64,000 bases of DNA from Streptosporangium sp. NBC_01756 (GTDB lineage Bacteria; Actinomycetota; Actinomycetes; Streptosporangiales; Streptosporangiaceae): NCBI RefSeq assembly GCF_035917975.1, contig NZ_CP109130.1:7812001-7876000 (forward strand), in the 5' to 3' direction. The notes under the pieces are model-generated. The model had not been told where the DNA came from, made no database searches, and saw nothing but the letters and a program-made list of their open reading frames with translations. How positions within the stretch are numbered: position 1 is the stretch's first letter; every line of letters begins with the position of its first letter. The position numbers and the translations under genes were made by a program. This document shows, in pieces, positions 17,370-25,149 of this stretch.

Positions 17370-17450
17370 TCAGGGACAATTAAGCTGTGGCGTTCCCGCA
17401 ATCATTTCAGCTTGCTGGAATGCTTCAGCCACCAATTCTTGGGAGGAACT

Positions 17451-18128
17451 GTGACAGCGAAGGCCTTGTGCATCGTGCCGCACTGCGGCGGTGAGAACGG
17501 CCTCCGCGAGGCCGTCGCCAGACGTCTCACCTGCGCCGGATGCCTGAATCGGCTCCGGCGTGACCTGGGCGCGATGGGCAGCATCGCGCAGTGGCTCGCC
17601 TTGCACCTGGCGCCGGGCAGGTCCGGCAACGGGGATCCGGTGTCGGGGTCACGGGAAGCCGCGGTGCCGATCCGGCTGGACATTTTCGCCATGCTCAGCC
17701 CCGCGCCCGAGGCCGTGGTCGACGTCTACGGCGACCAGATCGGGCCGCCGTCCATCCCCGCTGTGCTCGCGTCCTGGGCGGCGGTTCTCATCGAGGAGCG
17801 CCGCCTGGCCGGCCCCGCTGACGCTGAGGTGGCGACGGTCGCGGCGTGGCTGCTACGCCATCTGGAGTGGGCTGCCAGCCAGGAGTGGATCACCGAGATG
17901 ATGCGAGAGATCGCGCACCTGCGCCGCTCGGCGCATGGGCTCGTGCCGTGGGAAGTCCACGTCCAAGAGCTGGTGGGGCCGTGCCCGTCGTGCGACCTGC
18001 GGGCGCTGCTGCGGGTGGCAGGCGAAACCTACATCGAGTGCAGCAACGACCCGGAGTTGGGCGGCTGCGGTGACCTATGGACGGTGGAGGAGTACGAGGG
18101 CCGCGTCGCCGAACTAACCGGTGCGTAA
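17451..18128 (+). CDS. Phage/ICE-like protein with Cys-pair motifs
   Basis: A 225-residue cytosolic protein. Near the N-terminus it has CIVPHCGG and CAGCLNRL, a zinc-ribbon-like pair of CxxxxC/CxxC elements. Near the C-terminus it has CPSCDLRALLRV and then a CSND..CGD pair, a second possible metal site. The middle (IPAVLASWAAVLIEERRL) is helical. This build is common among actinobacterial prophage and integrative-element proteins of unknown role. The GTG at 17451 has GGAGGA just upstream, though the spacing is short. It is probably cotranscribed with the gene at 18150, 21 bp away. Confidence 0.6.
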   Translation: MTAKALCIVPHCGGENGLREAVARRLTCAGCLNRLRRDLGAMGSIAQWLALHLAPGRSGNGDPVSGSREAAVPIRLDIFAMLSPAPEAVVDVYGDQIGPPSIPAVLASWAAVLIEERRLAGPADAEVATVAAWLLRHLEWAASQEWITEMMREIAHLRRSAHGLVPWEVHVQELVGPCPSCDLRALLRVAGETYIECSNDPELGGCGDLWTVEEYEGRVAELTGA

Positions 18129-18149
18129 ACACAACGGAGATGTACCATC

Positions 18150-18566
18150 ATGTTCATGACCAGCCCCACCGCGCCGCCCGTGTGGCAGCAGGCGCAAGCC
18201 GTGCAGGAACGCCTGATCGCTGCCGCTGAGGAGTTCCACAGGGTGCTGCTCGTGCCCCTGAACCACCCGGACACCGGTGAGGAACTGCTGCCGCGGACTC
18301 CGCTGGCCACCGTCATCGAACTGAGCCGTATCGCGATCCGTCGCGTCCACAACAACCCTCAGCCGATCCTGGACCGGCTGGAAGCAGCGGTTGAGGAGCT
18401 GTATACGGCGATTCACGCCGCTGCGCAGCCCCCGGTGGGTGAAGGGGTGACGACGTACCCGCTGGTGGCGTTGAAGGGCTCATCACGAGGTGACGGCATG
18501 GCGGAGCTGACTGGGCTGAAGGTCTTCACCATCCGGCAGATTGTCGCGGAGATGCGAAACGCCTAG
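18150..18566 (+). CDS. Small hypothetical protein of phage/ICE type
   Basis: A 138-residue protein that I do not recognise. It is mostly helical (WQQAQAVQERLIAAAEEFHR, then ILDRLEAAVEELYTAIHA) and has no membrane segment or signal. A GGAGA sits nine bases before the ATG. It follows the Cys-pair protein by 21 bp and is followed by a strong terminator at 18607, so the two form a small transcription unit that looks imported. Confidence 0.55.
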   Translation: MFMTSPTAPPVWQQAQAVQERLIAAAEEFHRVLLVPLNHPDTGEELLPRTPLATVIELSRIAIRRVHNNPQPILDRLEAAVEELYTAIHAAAQPPVGEGVTTYPLVALKGSSRGDGMAELTGLKVFTIRQIVAEMRNA

Positions 18567-18606
18567 GATTAACGGCGGGTGAAACTCTCACAAACGGATC
18601 CCCGGT

Positions 18607-18637
18607 AAAGCCCCGGCTCTGCGAACGCCGGGGCTTT
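18607..18637 (+). terminator. Strong hairpin terminator after the phage-like pair
   Basis: AAAGCCCCGGC (18607-18617) and GCCGGGGCTTT (18627-18637) are perfect 11-base arms around a 9-base loop, ending in TTT. It closes the unit 17451-18566. Confidence 0.8.
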
Positions 18638-18660
18638 GCTGTATTCGCCCGAAGGGCTCC

Positions 18661-18936
18661 ATGAAAAGCCCAAACGCGAACCGCAGCAAGATCGCCACGC
18701 CATGCCTCCATGAACGCACTCGAATCGCGAATGCGGGCGGAAGCGTTGCCGGAATGCAGTGCGATGAGTTCCCTTACGCCAGCAGCAGGCAGGGCGCCAA
18801 GGATGCCAATGGGCACTTCTCCATCAGGTACATACCAACCAAGGTGAATGGTATGCACGGGCGCTATTTGTCCGCCTTCTATTCACGATATCGCGTCGGA
18901 ACCGACAACAAGTTCTGGGTGCGGATCATCCCGTAG
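18661..18936 (+). pseudogene. Orphan NucA/NucB toxin tail (5'-truncated cassette)
   Basis: The 91-codon frame carries only the end of the nuclease domain found at the C-terminus of the giant toxin: CDEFPYASSRQGAKDANG, then a middle of similar length, then GTDNKFWVRII. The toxin has CDEYPFANSMEGAK and GEGNKFWVLIED at the same places. There is no signal peptide and no delivery domain, so by itself it cannot be secreted. Orphan toxin tails with their own immunity genes downstream are a known feature of polymorphic toxin loci, where recombination can swap them onto the full-length gene. It could also be the remnant of a second deleted toxin. Confidence 0.72.
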
Positions 18937-19032
18937 CATCGGGCTCGCCGCTTGCGTAGACCAATTGCTAGTATGGCTCGCCTTCATCGGATGAGCCACG
19001 CCAGCGGCTCCCTCTTGAGAAATTGGAAACGG

Positions 19033-19638
19033 ATGAATATTTCCGATGAAGGCTGGGAACTGCTACGCGCGTATGGCATGGACGACATCTTCGTGAGCGC
19101 TTGGTGTAAAGGACTAAGCGTGCAGGGGGCCGCGTCCCGGCTACGCGCCGACCAGCGCTCGGCCGCGCTGTGCACATGGGAGAACATCGAAGACGACCTG
19201 GATCCCACGCTGCCACGGGAGGGAGTCGTGTGGATCGGCTCACAAGCTCCAGGCTGGGTGCAAATCATCCAATTCGAGGGAGATCACTTGGCCCTCCCCG
19301 CGCCGCAGCAAGCACTGACCGCGGACGGCGGCGAATTGCTCTATCTGGGATGGCCGCTGCGCGAACTCGAAGGTCCAGAGGACCTCGAATACGTGGTCGA
19401 CGGTCGGTCGACAACCAGTGTCTGCCTTGTTGAGCCCAGTGTGAGGGCGGGCCGCGATCCGGACGCTCTCAAAGCTCATATGGAGGGTCTCTCTCTGGGC
19501 ATCGACAACGACCCGGACGCCATCTCGGATGCGGCCTTCAGCCTCGTCGGCCGGGTCACCGGCAGGCTGATGGACGCGGACTGGCTTCAAGCCGCGCACA
19601 CGCGCTACATCATCCCCATAGGCGCATGGGACATGTGA
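19033..19638 (+). CDS. Second probable immunity protein, paralogue of 16122-16685
   Basis: A 201-residue cytosolic protein. Like the first immunity candidate it has VWIGSQAPGWVQII (APGW motif), ELLYLGWPL, an acidic EDLEYVVDG stretch and the ending GRVTGRLMDADWL. The ATG at 19033 has GGAAAC just upstream and gives an N-terminus (MNISDEGWELLRAYGMDD) that aligns with the paralogue; a longer frame starts at 18952. It follows the orphan nuclease tail by about 100 bp, as expected for a toxin-tail/immunity cassette. The IS701 element begins 193 bp downstream. Confidence 0.65.
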   Translation: MNISDEGWELLRAYGMDDIFVSAWCKGLSVQGAASRLRADQRSAALCTWENIEDDLDPTLPREGVVWIGSQAPGWVQIIQFEGDHLALPAPQQALTADGGELLYLGWPLRELEGPEDLEYVVDGRSTTSVCLVEPSVRAGRDPDALKAHMEGLSLGIDNDPDAISDAAFSLVGRVTGRLMDADWLQAAHTRYIIPIGAWDM

Positions 19639-19831
19639 AGTGGTGAAGCGTTGTGCTGCGCAAGCATTCAGATAGCTTGGTAGCTGATTCCGTTCCGATG
19701 GTCATACGGCTTCCCTCGGCCTTGGATCGGACATGGCGAATTGCCGGTGGGCCCAGAGGGAAATTTCAAGTGAGACCACCTGCTGATTACGCTGAGGCTG
19801 ATTGAAATGGTCTCAACACGCCTGGTCTCTA

Positions 19832-21350
19832 TACGGCAGCCGCCATTCGTTAGCTGAGCTGGGTGTATGCGGTTGCCAGGCGGGCGCGGCGGTGGAACCA
19901 GCGGGCGCGTGCTTGATGTCGGTGGCGCCACGCTGACCAGTGGGCGGTGTGTTCTAACGACAGCGTGTGGGTGGCGGTGGCGTTGAGCAGGCGCTTGATC
20001 TCGGCGATCGTCAAAGGGACCATGCCTGGGTCCTCGGGTGGCCGCTGGTCGGGGCTGGTGGGTGGCGGGGCCTGGGTGTCGGTGCGGCATCGTGCGGCGG
20101 CGGCGCTTGCTGCACAGATGGCCAGGGCGGCCATGACGAGCACGGTGTGGCGCAGGATTGCCCCATACAGGCGGACCTGGGACTGGTCCAGGCCGAACAG
20201 GTCCTTGCCGAACTCGAACATCTCCTCTATGGGCCAGCGCAGTCCGGCGGCGGCCACGAGGCGAGACAGGGTGACCGGCTGGCCTTCCGGGACGAAGCAG
20301 TAGTGGAAGGCCAGTTCCCCCGTCATGCGGTGCTTGCGGACCAGCAGGTAGTGCGTGGGGCTGGCGGTGGCGATCCACGCCCAGGCGTAGGTGCGCTCGC
20401 CCTTGGAACCGTCGCCGGCCGAGCGGATGGTCCACATGCGTTTGTGCTTCAGGTGTTTGGCCACCACCTGGGCACAGGTCAGGCAGGTGCCGCCGCCAAG
20501 CGTGAGAGCGAAGGACGAGCGCACGCGCAGCACGTAGGCCTGGCCGTTTTCTTCCACGAAAGTGCGCAGTTGGGTGCAGGCGCCGTACACCTCATCTCCG
20601 GCCACGTAGTTCAGGCGCACGCCGTCGGACCAGGCGTCGGTGAGCAGATCGATGGCCAGCTCACCTTTGGTGCGGAAGGTCAGCTCCAGCGGCAGACCAG
20701 TGGTGATCGCCTTGACCGGGTCGGTGATCTGTTCGGCGGGGATCCATTGGCGCGAAGCGATCAGCGCGTGCCCGGCACCGGCGCGGACATAGGCCAGGTG
20801 GACCGTGTTGATGCCGTTGTCGATGCCGCCCGCGCAGCCCATGTGCTGGCGCTTGACGCCTGCGGTGGCCGTCCCCTTCTTCTCCTGCCCGGACTCATCC
20901 AACGCGCCCACGCTCAGACTGCCTGGCCGGGCCACGTCGTTCAGACGGGCGACGGCGAAGCGGCGGATGGCGCTCATCGCACCCGCGGTGTCCCAGCTGG
21001 CGCGATTCAACAGCCGCTGGGTGGCATCGGGGCTGCGGTCGCCCACCCACTCAGCGATCGTCCAGCCGTTGCGTTTGGGCAGGTCGGATAGCACAGCGCG
21101 GACATATTTGGCGGCCTGCAGCCGAGGCTCGACTCTGGCGAACATCGGAGCCAGCGCGCTCATCAGCTCCTCGATGTTCCATTGCACGTGCGCGGCCTCT
21201 ACGATGAGGGCAGCAGCCGCTCTCGATCTTGTTCTCTTCACACAGACATGATCATGAGCGGCTGCTCTCGTTTCGCTGGAATCCCATCACAAGATTGCAT
21301 CGGCCTGATACGCATCGTCCCAGCTCACAGAGCAAATGGCGGCTGCCGTA
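19832..21350 (-). mobile_element. IS701-family insertion sequence, complete
   Basis: 1519 bp. The ends are inverted repeats of 32 bp (19832-19863 and 21319-21350) matching at 27 of 32 positions; both begin with TACGGCAGCCGCCATT. CTA occurs directly outside both ends (19829-19831 and 21351-21353), an apparent target duplication that fits the short target sites of this family. It carries a single intact transposase gene whose stop lies inside the left repeat. Confidence 0.88.
19850..21241 (-). CDS. IS701-family DDE transposase
   Basis: A 463-residue transposase, full length for the family. The first catalytic acidic segment, VGALDESGQEKKGTATAG, and the following CAGGIDNGINTVHLAYV are the IS701 hallmarks. 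A later segment, YVAGDEVYGA, should hold the second aspartate, and GLRWPIEEMFEFGKDLFG the glutamate. The frame is intact, so the element may still be active. It reads leftward and stops inside the left terminal repeat. Confidence 0.92.
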   Translation of the reverse strand: MKRTRSRAAAALIVEAAHVQWNIEELMSALAPMFARVEPRLQAAKYVRAVLSDLPKRNGWTIAEWVGDRSPDATQRLLNRASWDTAGAMSAIRRFAVARLNDVARPGSLSVGALDESGQEKKGTATAGVKRQHMGCAGGIDNGINTVHLAYVRAGAGHALIASRQWIPAEQITDPVKAITTGLPLELTFRTKGELAIDLLTDAWSDGVRLNYVAGDEVYGACTQLRTFVEENGQAYVLRVRSSFALTLGGGTCLTCAQVVAKHLKHKRMWTIRSAGDGSKGERTYAWAWIATASPTHYLLVRKHRMTGELAFHYCFVPEGQPVTLSRLVAAAGLRWPIEEMFEFGKDLFGLDQSQVRLYGAILRHTVLVMAALAICAASAAAARCRTDTQAPPPTSPDQRPPEDPGMVPLTIAEIKRLLNATATHTLSLEHTAHWSAWRHRHQARARWFHRRARLATAYTQLS

Positions 21351-21456
21351 CTAGGCCGGTATGTTCTCGAAGAACAAGGCTCGGCTCGCTCCAACGGGCC
21401 AAGCCTTCGAGGTCTTGGGAAACATACAGACGTCACCCGACGAGTAACGCTTGCTC

Positions 21457-21466
21457 TGACACGTGG
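21457..21466. repeat. Left target-site duplication of the ISAs1 element
   Basis: TGACACGTGG here is identical to 23024-23033. Ten bases agree with the 8-10 bp duplications of the ISAs1 family. Confidence 0.85.
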
Positions 21467-23023
21467 CACGGCCCCGGCATCTCGAAGTTTTGACCGGGTT
21501 TGATTGCTTGCGTGCGAACGGCTGTGCCTCCGACGCTGGTAATGACTGATCCAATTCGGACATGGAAACGGGTACGACTCCCGAAGATCGAGGTTCTCAC
21601 ACCAACCGATCCAGGAGGAAGCCGTGCCCGTGGCCCTGATCATCGCTGATCAGCCCGATCGAGAGCGGCAACACAACGGGATCGGTGCCCGATCGGGTGA
21701 CCCGCAAAGGGCTGCTGGTCCGCTTCCGCCGGATTTCCGACCACCGGTCCACCCGAAACGTCCAGCATCCGCTGGCCTCGATCCTGGCACTGGCCGCGTG
21801 CGGGGTGGCCGTGGCCGGCGGAGACTCGATCATCACGGTCTGGCACTGGGCCTTCGACGCCTGCCCGCAGGAAGTACTGGCCGAACTGAAGGTGTGGCGT
21901 GATCCGTTCACCGGACTGCATGTGCCTCCCAGTGAGCGGACCTTCCGCCGGGTCCTGGGCGAGGTCGACGGCGACGAGCTGGATCGCGAGGTGTGCGCTT
22001 ACCTGGCCGGGCAGGCGCCCCGCCCAGCCGACGCACCCGGCCATCCCGACACCCCCGCTACGGCTCGGCCGGACACCGCCGAGCGGGCCGAGCGGGCCGA
22101 GCGGGCATGCTCGAACGAGCGCGAAGCCCGCCGGGTCCGTCAGCGTGACCGGGAACAGCCCGCCATAGCGGGGTTGCTGCCCGTGGCTGCGGCCGATGGC
22201 AAGGCCATCCGCGGAGCCCGCCGCCCTGACGGCCGCCGCCCCCAACTGCTGTCGCTGTTCTGCCACACCCGCCACACGACGCTCGTTCAGCGGGCCATCG
22301 ACACCAAGACCAGCGAGGTGCCCGAACTCAAGCCACTGATAGCCGAAGTGGATCTGGCAGGTACGGTCCTGACCGCCGACGCGCTGCATACCGTCCGCGA
22401 GACCGCTCGGCACCTGGCCGAAGACCTCGGCGCGTACTATGTCCTCATTTTGAAGCACAATCAGCCCGCGCTCCTGGCCACGGCGATGGCCGCACTGGCT
22501 GATGGGACCGACGCCGAGCATGAGCGGGCCGGTACCGGGCACACCGAGATCGACCGGGGGCACGGCCGCAGCGAACGCCGCACCATTCGTACCGCCCCCG
22601 CAGACGGCGTCGACTTCCCCGGCGCGGCCCAGGTCATGCGGATCGTGCGGCACGTCGCCGATCTGCACGGCTCGGGCAGTAGTAAGAGGTGGCTTACGCC
22701 ATTACGAACCTGCCCGCCCACCTGGCCGGACCCGCCCATCTGGGCGCCTACGTCCGCGGGCACTGGGGAGTGGAAACCCGTGCGCATTACGTGCGAGACG
22801 TCACTTTCGGCGAAGATGCCAGCCGGATCCGCACCGGTGCGCTACCCCAGGTGATGGCGACCTGCAGAAATCTCGCCACCGGCGCATTCCGCCACGTCGG
22901 ACACGTCAATATGGCCTACGACCGGCGACACTACCGAAATGACGCTCGCCGCCTGTTCACCCTGTTCGATCTATGAACTCAAATCACCCACGAGCGAGCA
23001 CATCTTCAACATGCCGGGGCCGT
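21467..23023 (+). mobile_element. ISAs1-family insertion sequence with 10-bp target duplication
   Basis: 1557 bp. Inverted ends of 21 bp (21467-21487 and 23003-23023) match at 19 of 21 positions and begin CACGGCCCCGGCAT. Both sides are flanked by TGACACGTGG. The ends are intact but the transposase frame is broken, so the element can move only if another copy supplies the enzyme. Confidence 0.9.
21685..22976 (+). pseudogene. Frameshifted ISAs1-family transposase
   Basis: The first frame (from 21685) holds NVQHPLASILALAACGVA, the catalytic VAAADGKAIRGARRPDG and VLTADALHTVRETARHLAED. Near 22685 the homology jumps to another frame, which continues YAITNLPAHLAGPAHLGA, HWGVETRAHYVRDVTFGED and AYDRRHYRNDARRLF to 22976. 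At AGTAAGAGGTGGCTTAC a single missing G would restore the expected SKEVAYAI. The N-terminal 20-30 residues may also lie in a different frame (from 21624). Programmed shifting is not known for this family, so I call it a pseudogene. Confidence 0.85.
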
Positions 23024-23033
23024 GTGACACGTG
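23024..23033. repeat. Right target-site duplication of the ISAs1 element
   Basis: TGACACGTGG, identical to the left copy at 21457-21466. Confidence 0.85.
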
Positions 23034-23142
23034 GTACGCGTGGCAAAAACGGAATATGTGATAGGCGCTGGCTCCTCTTTCACATGGCGGGTCGCCACGT
23101 CGAGACCAGACGTAAGCCCCTTCGGTTCGCTACATCCGCCCC

Positions 23143-23490
23143 ATGGACACGCATGCAGCCCTGACCAGCCCATTTCACACGGCATGGTCCGACGGTCTCG
23201 GCACGCCCATTTACGACGCCCTCGCGGCCGAGCGCGGCGTTTATTCAGTCACCGGCTCGTCGGTTGGGCGCTGGAACTTACCCACGACTCAGATCGCCGG
23301 CCGCCCACGCGGCCCATCCGAACCAGCGGTACCGGTCGCCACCGAAGTGGTCGGTGCCGGCCCGCTCCACCCTCGCCTGACCGGCGGCGCCGGGCGGGGC
23401 GATCAGTGTACGGCGCCGCGTGGCCGGACCGGGGGAGTGGGCACGCCCCCGGTCCGGGGGCGTGCCGGGTCTCACTCCGGTGGGCCGTAG
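23143..23490 (+). CDS. Doubtful hypothetical gene at the island edge
   Basis: The first 55 codons (begin MDTHAALTSPFHTAWSDGLG, then TPIYDALAAERG) look like the start of a small actinobacterial protein. The rest is Gly/Arg/Pro-rich, runs across a strong terminator at 23440-23466 and overlaps the opposite 77-residue gene. It is probably a truncated relic whose true end was lost. I do not recognise it. Confidence 0.3.
   Translation: MDTHAALTSPFHTAWSDGLGTPIYDALAAERGVYSVTGSSVGRWNLPTTQIAGRPRGPSEPAVPVATEVVGAGPLHPRLTGGAGRGDQCTAPRGRTGGVGTPPVRGRAGSHSGGP
23440..23466 (-). terminator. Terminator of the leftward sugar-transport operon
   Basis: GGCACGCCCCCGG (23440-23452) and its perfect inverted copy at 23454-23466 meet around a single T. 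It lies 6 bp after the stop of the 77-residue gene and marks the right edge of the accessory island. Confidence 0.75.
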
Positions 23491-23705
23491 GGCTCGATCC
23501 TCGGGTCGGCGTAGGGGCCGCCGCCCGCCTCCGGGTCGAGGGTGCGGGCGGCCTCCTCGGTCACGCGCAGGCCGTACAGGCCCTGGTCGGGGTCGATGAG
23601 CACCAGGCCGTAGCCGGTGTCGACCTCCTCCTCCGACAGTCCGAGACGGTGGATGGCCTGGGGGAGAGTCGCCTGGGGCGGGAGCCGTACGGTGACAAGG
23701 TGCAT
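23472..23705 (-). CDS. Small conserved-looking protein, function unknown
   Basis: A 77-residue cytosolic protein (begins MHLVTVRLPPQATLPQAIHR) with a beta-alpha-beta feel and an acidic, Pro/Gly-rich tail. No family is recognised. It is the last gene of the leftward transport cluster, 67 bp after the binding-protein gene, and is followed at once by a terminator. Its clean amphipathic N-terminal half makes it a likely real gene. Confidence 0.6.
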   Translation of the reverse strand: MHLVTVRLPPQATLPQAIHRLGLSEEEVDTGYGLVLIDPDQGLYGLRVTEEAARTLDPEAGGGPYADPRIEPYGPPE

Positions 23706-23772
23706 GACCTCACGCTACGCGCATCACCCCGCGCCGCAACGATGTGCGCGCAGTCCTCCGGCCGGAGGTGGC

Positions 23773-25116
23773 CTACATGTGCCTTTCGATCGTCTTGCGG
23801 ACCGACTCGGTGCTCTTCCTCAGCTCCGCCGCCACCGACTTGAACACCGCCTCCGCGGGCTGGTTGTCGGCGTAGATCTTCTGAAGGCCGCCGTAGATCA
23901 CCCGGTTGGCGTTGGGGACCTGCACCCTCACCTGGTCCTGCTTGTGGGTCCTCGGCAGCTGGTCGACCGCCTTCTTGAAGTTCGGGTTGTCGGCGAACAG
24001 CTTCTGCATCTGGGGGGTCTCCGCCGCGGCCTTGGTCGCCGGGAGATACCCGGTGTCGATCGTCCACTGGGCGGCGTTCTCCGGCTTCGCGAGGAAGGTC
24101 AGGAACTCGAAGGCCGCCTGCTTGCGTTCCTTGGGCGCACCGGCCATGACGGAGATGCCGCCGCCGCCCGTGGGGCAGCCGAACGCGGTCTCCTCGGGAA
24201 GGAACGCGGTGCCGACCTTGAACTTGGCGTCCTTGGTGACGCCGGTGAGCGCGCCGGTGGACTCGGTGAGGGTCGCGATGAGCCCGTTGGTGAAGTCGAG
24301 CTTGGGGCTCTGCGCCATGTAGGCGAGCTTGTCGTCGTGGATGAGCTTGCGCTGCCACTCGCCGGCCTCGACCGCGCCGCCGGTGTCGATGGTGACGTCG
24401 AGCCCCTTGGAGTAGTTGCCGCTCCACTGCCAGACCGTGCCCTGGAACTGCCAGTCGCCGTCGATCTGGGCGTAGGCGGTGAGCTTGGGCGACTGGCCGG
24501 CGACCTTCTGCGCGCTGATGGCGGGTGCCCACTCGCGCAGCTCGCTCCAGGTCTTCGGGCCCCGGTCGGGCAGCCCGGCGGCCTCGAACAGGTCCTTGTT
24601 GTAGTAGAAGATCGGGGTGCTGCGGGCGAAGGGCACCCACCACACCTCGTTCTTCACGGTGCCCTCGGCGATGAGCTGGTCGGTGTAGTCGGCGGCGTTG
24701 AGCCCCTTGCCGAAGTACCCGTTCAGCGGTTCGAGGGTGTCATTGAAATAGAACTTGTTCCAGGTCACGTCGCTGAAGACGCACAGGTCGGGGATCTGGC
24801 GGGCCTGCAGGGCGGTGGCCAGCTTCTGGGTGGTCTCGTCGTAGGTGCCCTGGAACTGGGCCTCGACGTAGATGTTGCTCTGGGAGCCGTTGAACTTGGC
24901 CACGAGGCGCTGGAACGCCTCACCGGGGACACCGGTCCAGGGGAACCAGATCACGACACGCTGCCGCTTGGCGTACTGCTCGGGCACCTTGCCCTCGGGC
25001 TGTGCCATGCCCGAACCGGATCCGCCGCCGCAGCCGACGGCGGTGAAGGCGAGCAGGCCGGCGCCGGCGGTGCCGAGGAACTGCCGCCTGCTGAACGAGG
25101 GGAAGGAGGTGTTCAT
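23773..25116 (-). CDS. ABC sugar-type solute-binding lipoprotein (UgpB-like)
   Basis: A 447-residue family 1 extracellular binding protein. The N-terminus has SRRQFLG (twin-arginine) and TAVGC, a lipobox, so it is anchored outside the membrane. The mature part begins VVIWFPWTGVPGEAFQRL, as in glycerol-3-phosphate and oligosaccharide binders, and has GGGGISVMAGAPKERKQAA, a typical C-lobe segment. It serves the two permeases just upstream in the operon. The presence of a glycerophosphodiesterase in the same operon suggests a phosphodiester, glycerol-phosphate or polyol ligand, but the sequence alone does not tell. Confidence 0.9.
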   Translation of the reverse strand: MNTSFPSFSRRQFLGTAGAGLLAFTAVGCGGGSGSGMAQPEGKVPEQYAKRQRVVIWFPWTGVPGEAFQRLVAKFNGSQSNIYVEAQFQGTYDETTQKLATALQARQIPDLCVFSDVTWNKFYFNDTLEPLNGYFGKGLNAADYTDQLIAEGTVKNEVWWVPFARSTPIFYYNKDLFEAAGLPDRGPKTWSELREWAPAISAQKVAGQSPKLTAYAQIDGDWQFQGTVWQWSGNYSKGLDVTIDTGGAVEAGEWQRKLIHDDKLAYMAQSPKLDFTNGLIATLTESTGALTGVTKDAKFKVGTAFLPEETAFGCPTGGGGISVMAGAPKERKQAAFEFLTFLAKPENAAQWTIDTGYLPATKAAAETPQMQKLFADNPNFKKAVDQLPRTHKQDQVRVQVPNANRVIYGGLQKIYADNQPAEAVFKSVAAELRKSTESVRKTIERHM

Positions 25117-25149
25117 GGGGGGATCCTTTGCGAGGAGGCGCGACGAGGG

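Larger units (their letters stand above)
16686..17450. other. 765-bp relic region without an intact gene
   Basis: It contains a decayed coiled-coil reading frame (16772-16921), a copy of a 38-bp dispersed repeat (16892-16929) and a gene fragment (17188-17369), all listed separately. An A/T-rich stretch lies at 16715-16745. Between 16930 and 17187 I see nothing recognisable. Confidence 0.6.

Noticed and set aside
21362-21448. 28-codon frame between the two insertion sequences (begins MFSKNKARLAPTG)
   Set aside because: Looks peptide-like but has no ribosome-binding site, because the IS701 element ends 11 bp upstream, and no neighbouring modification genes.
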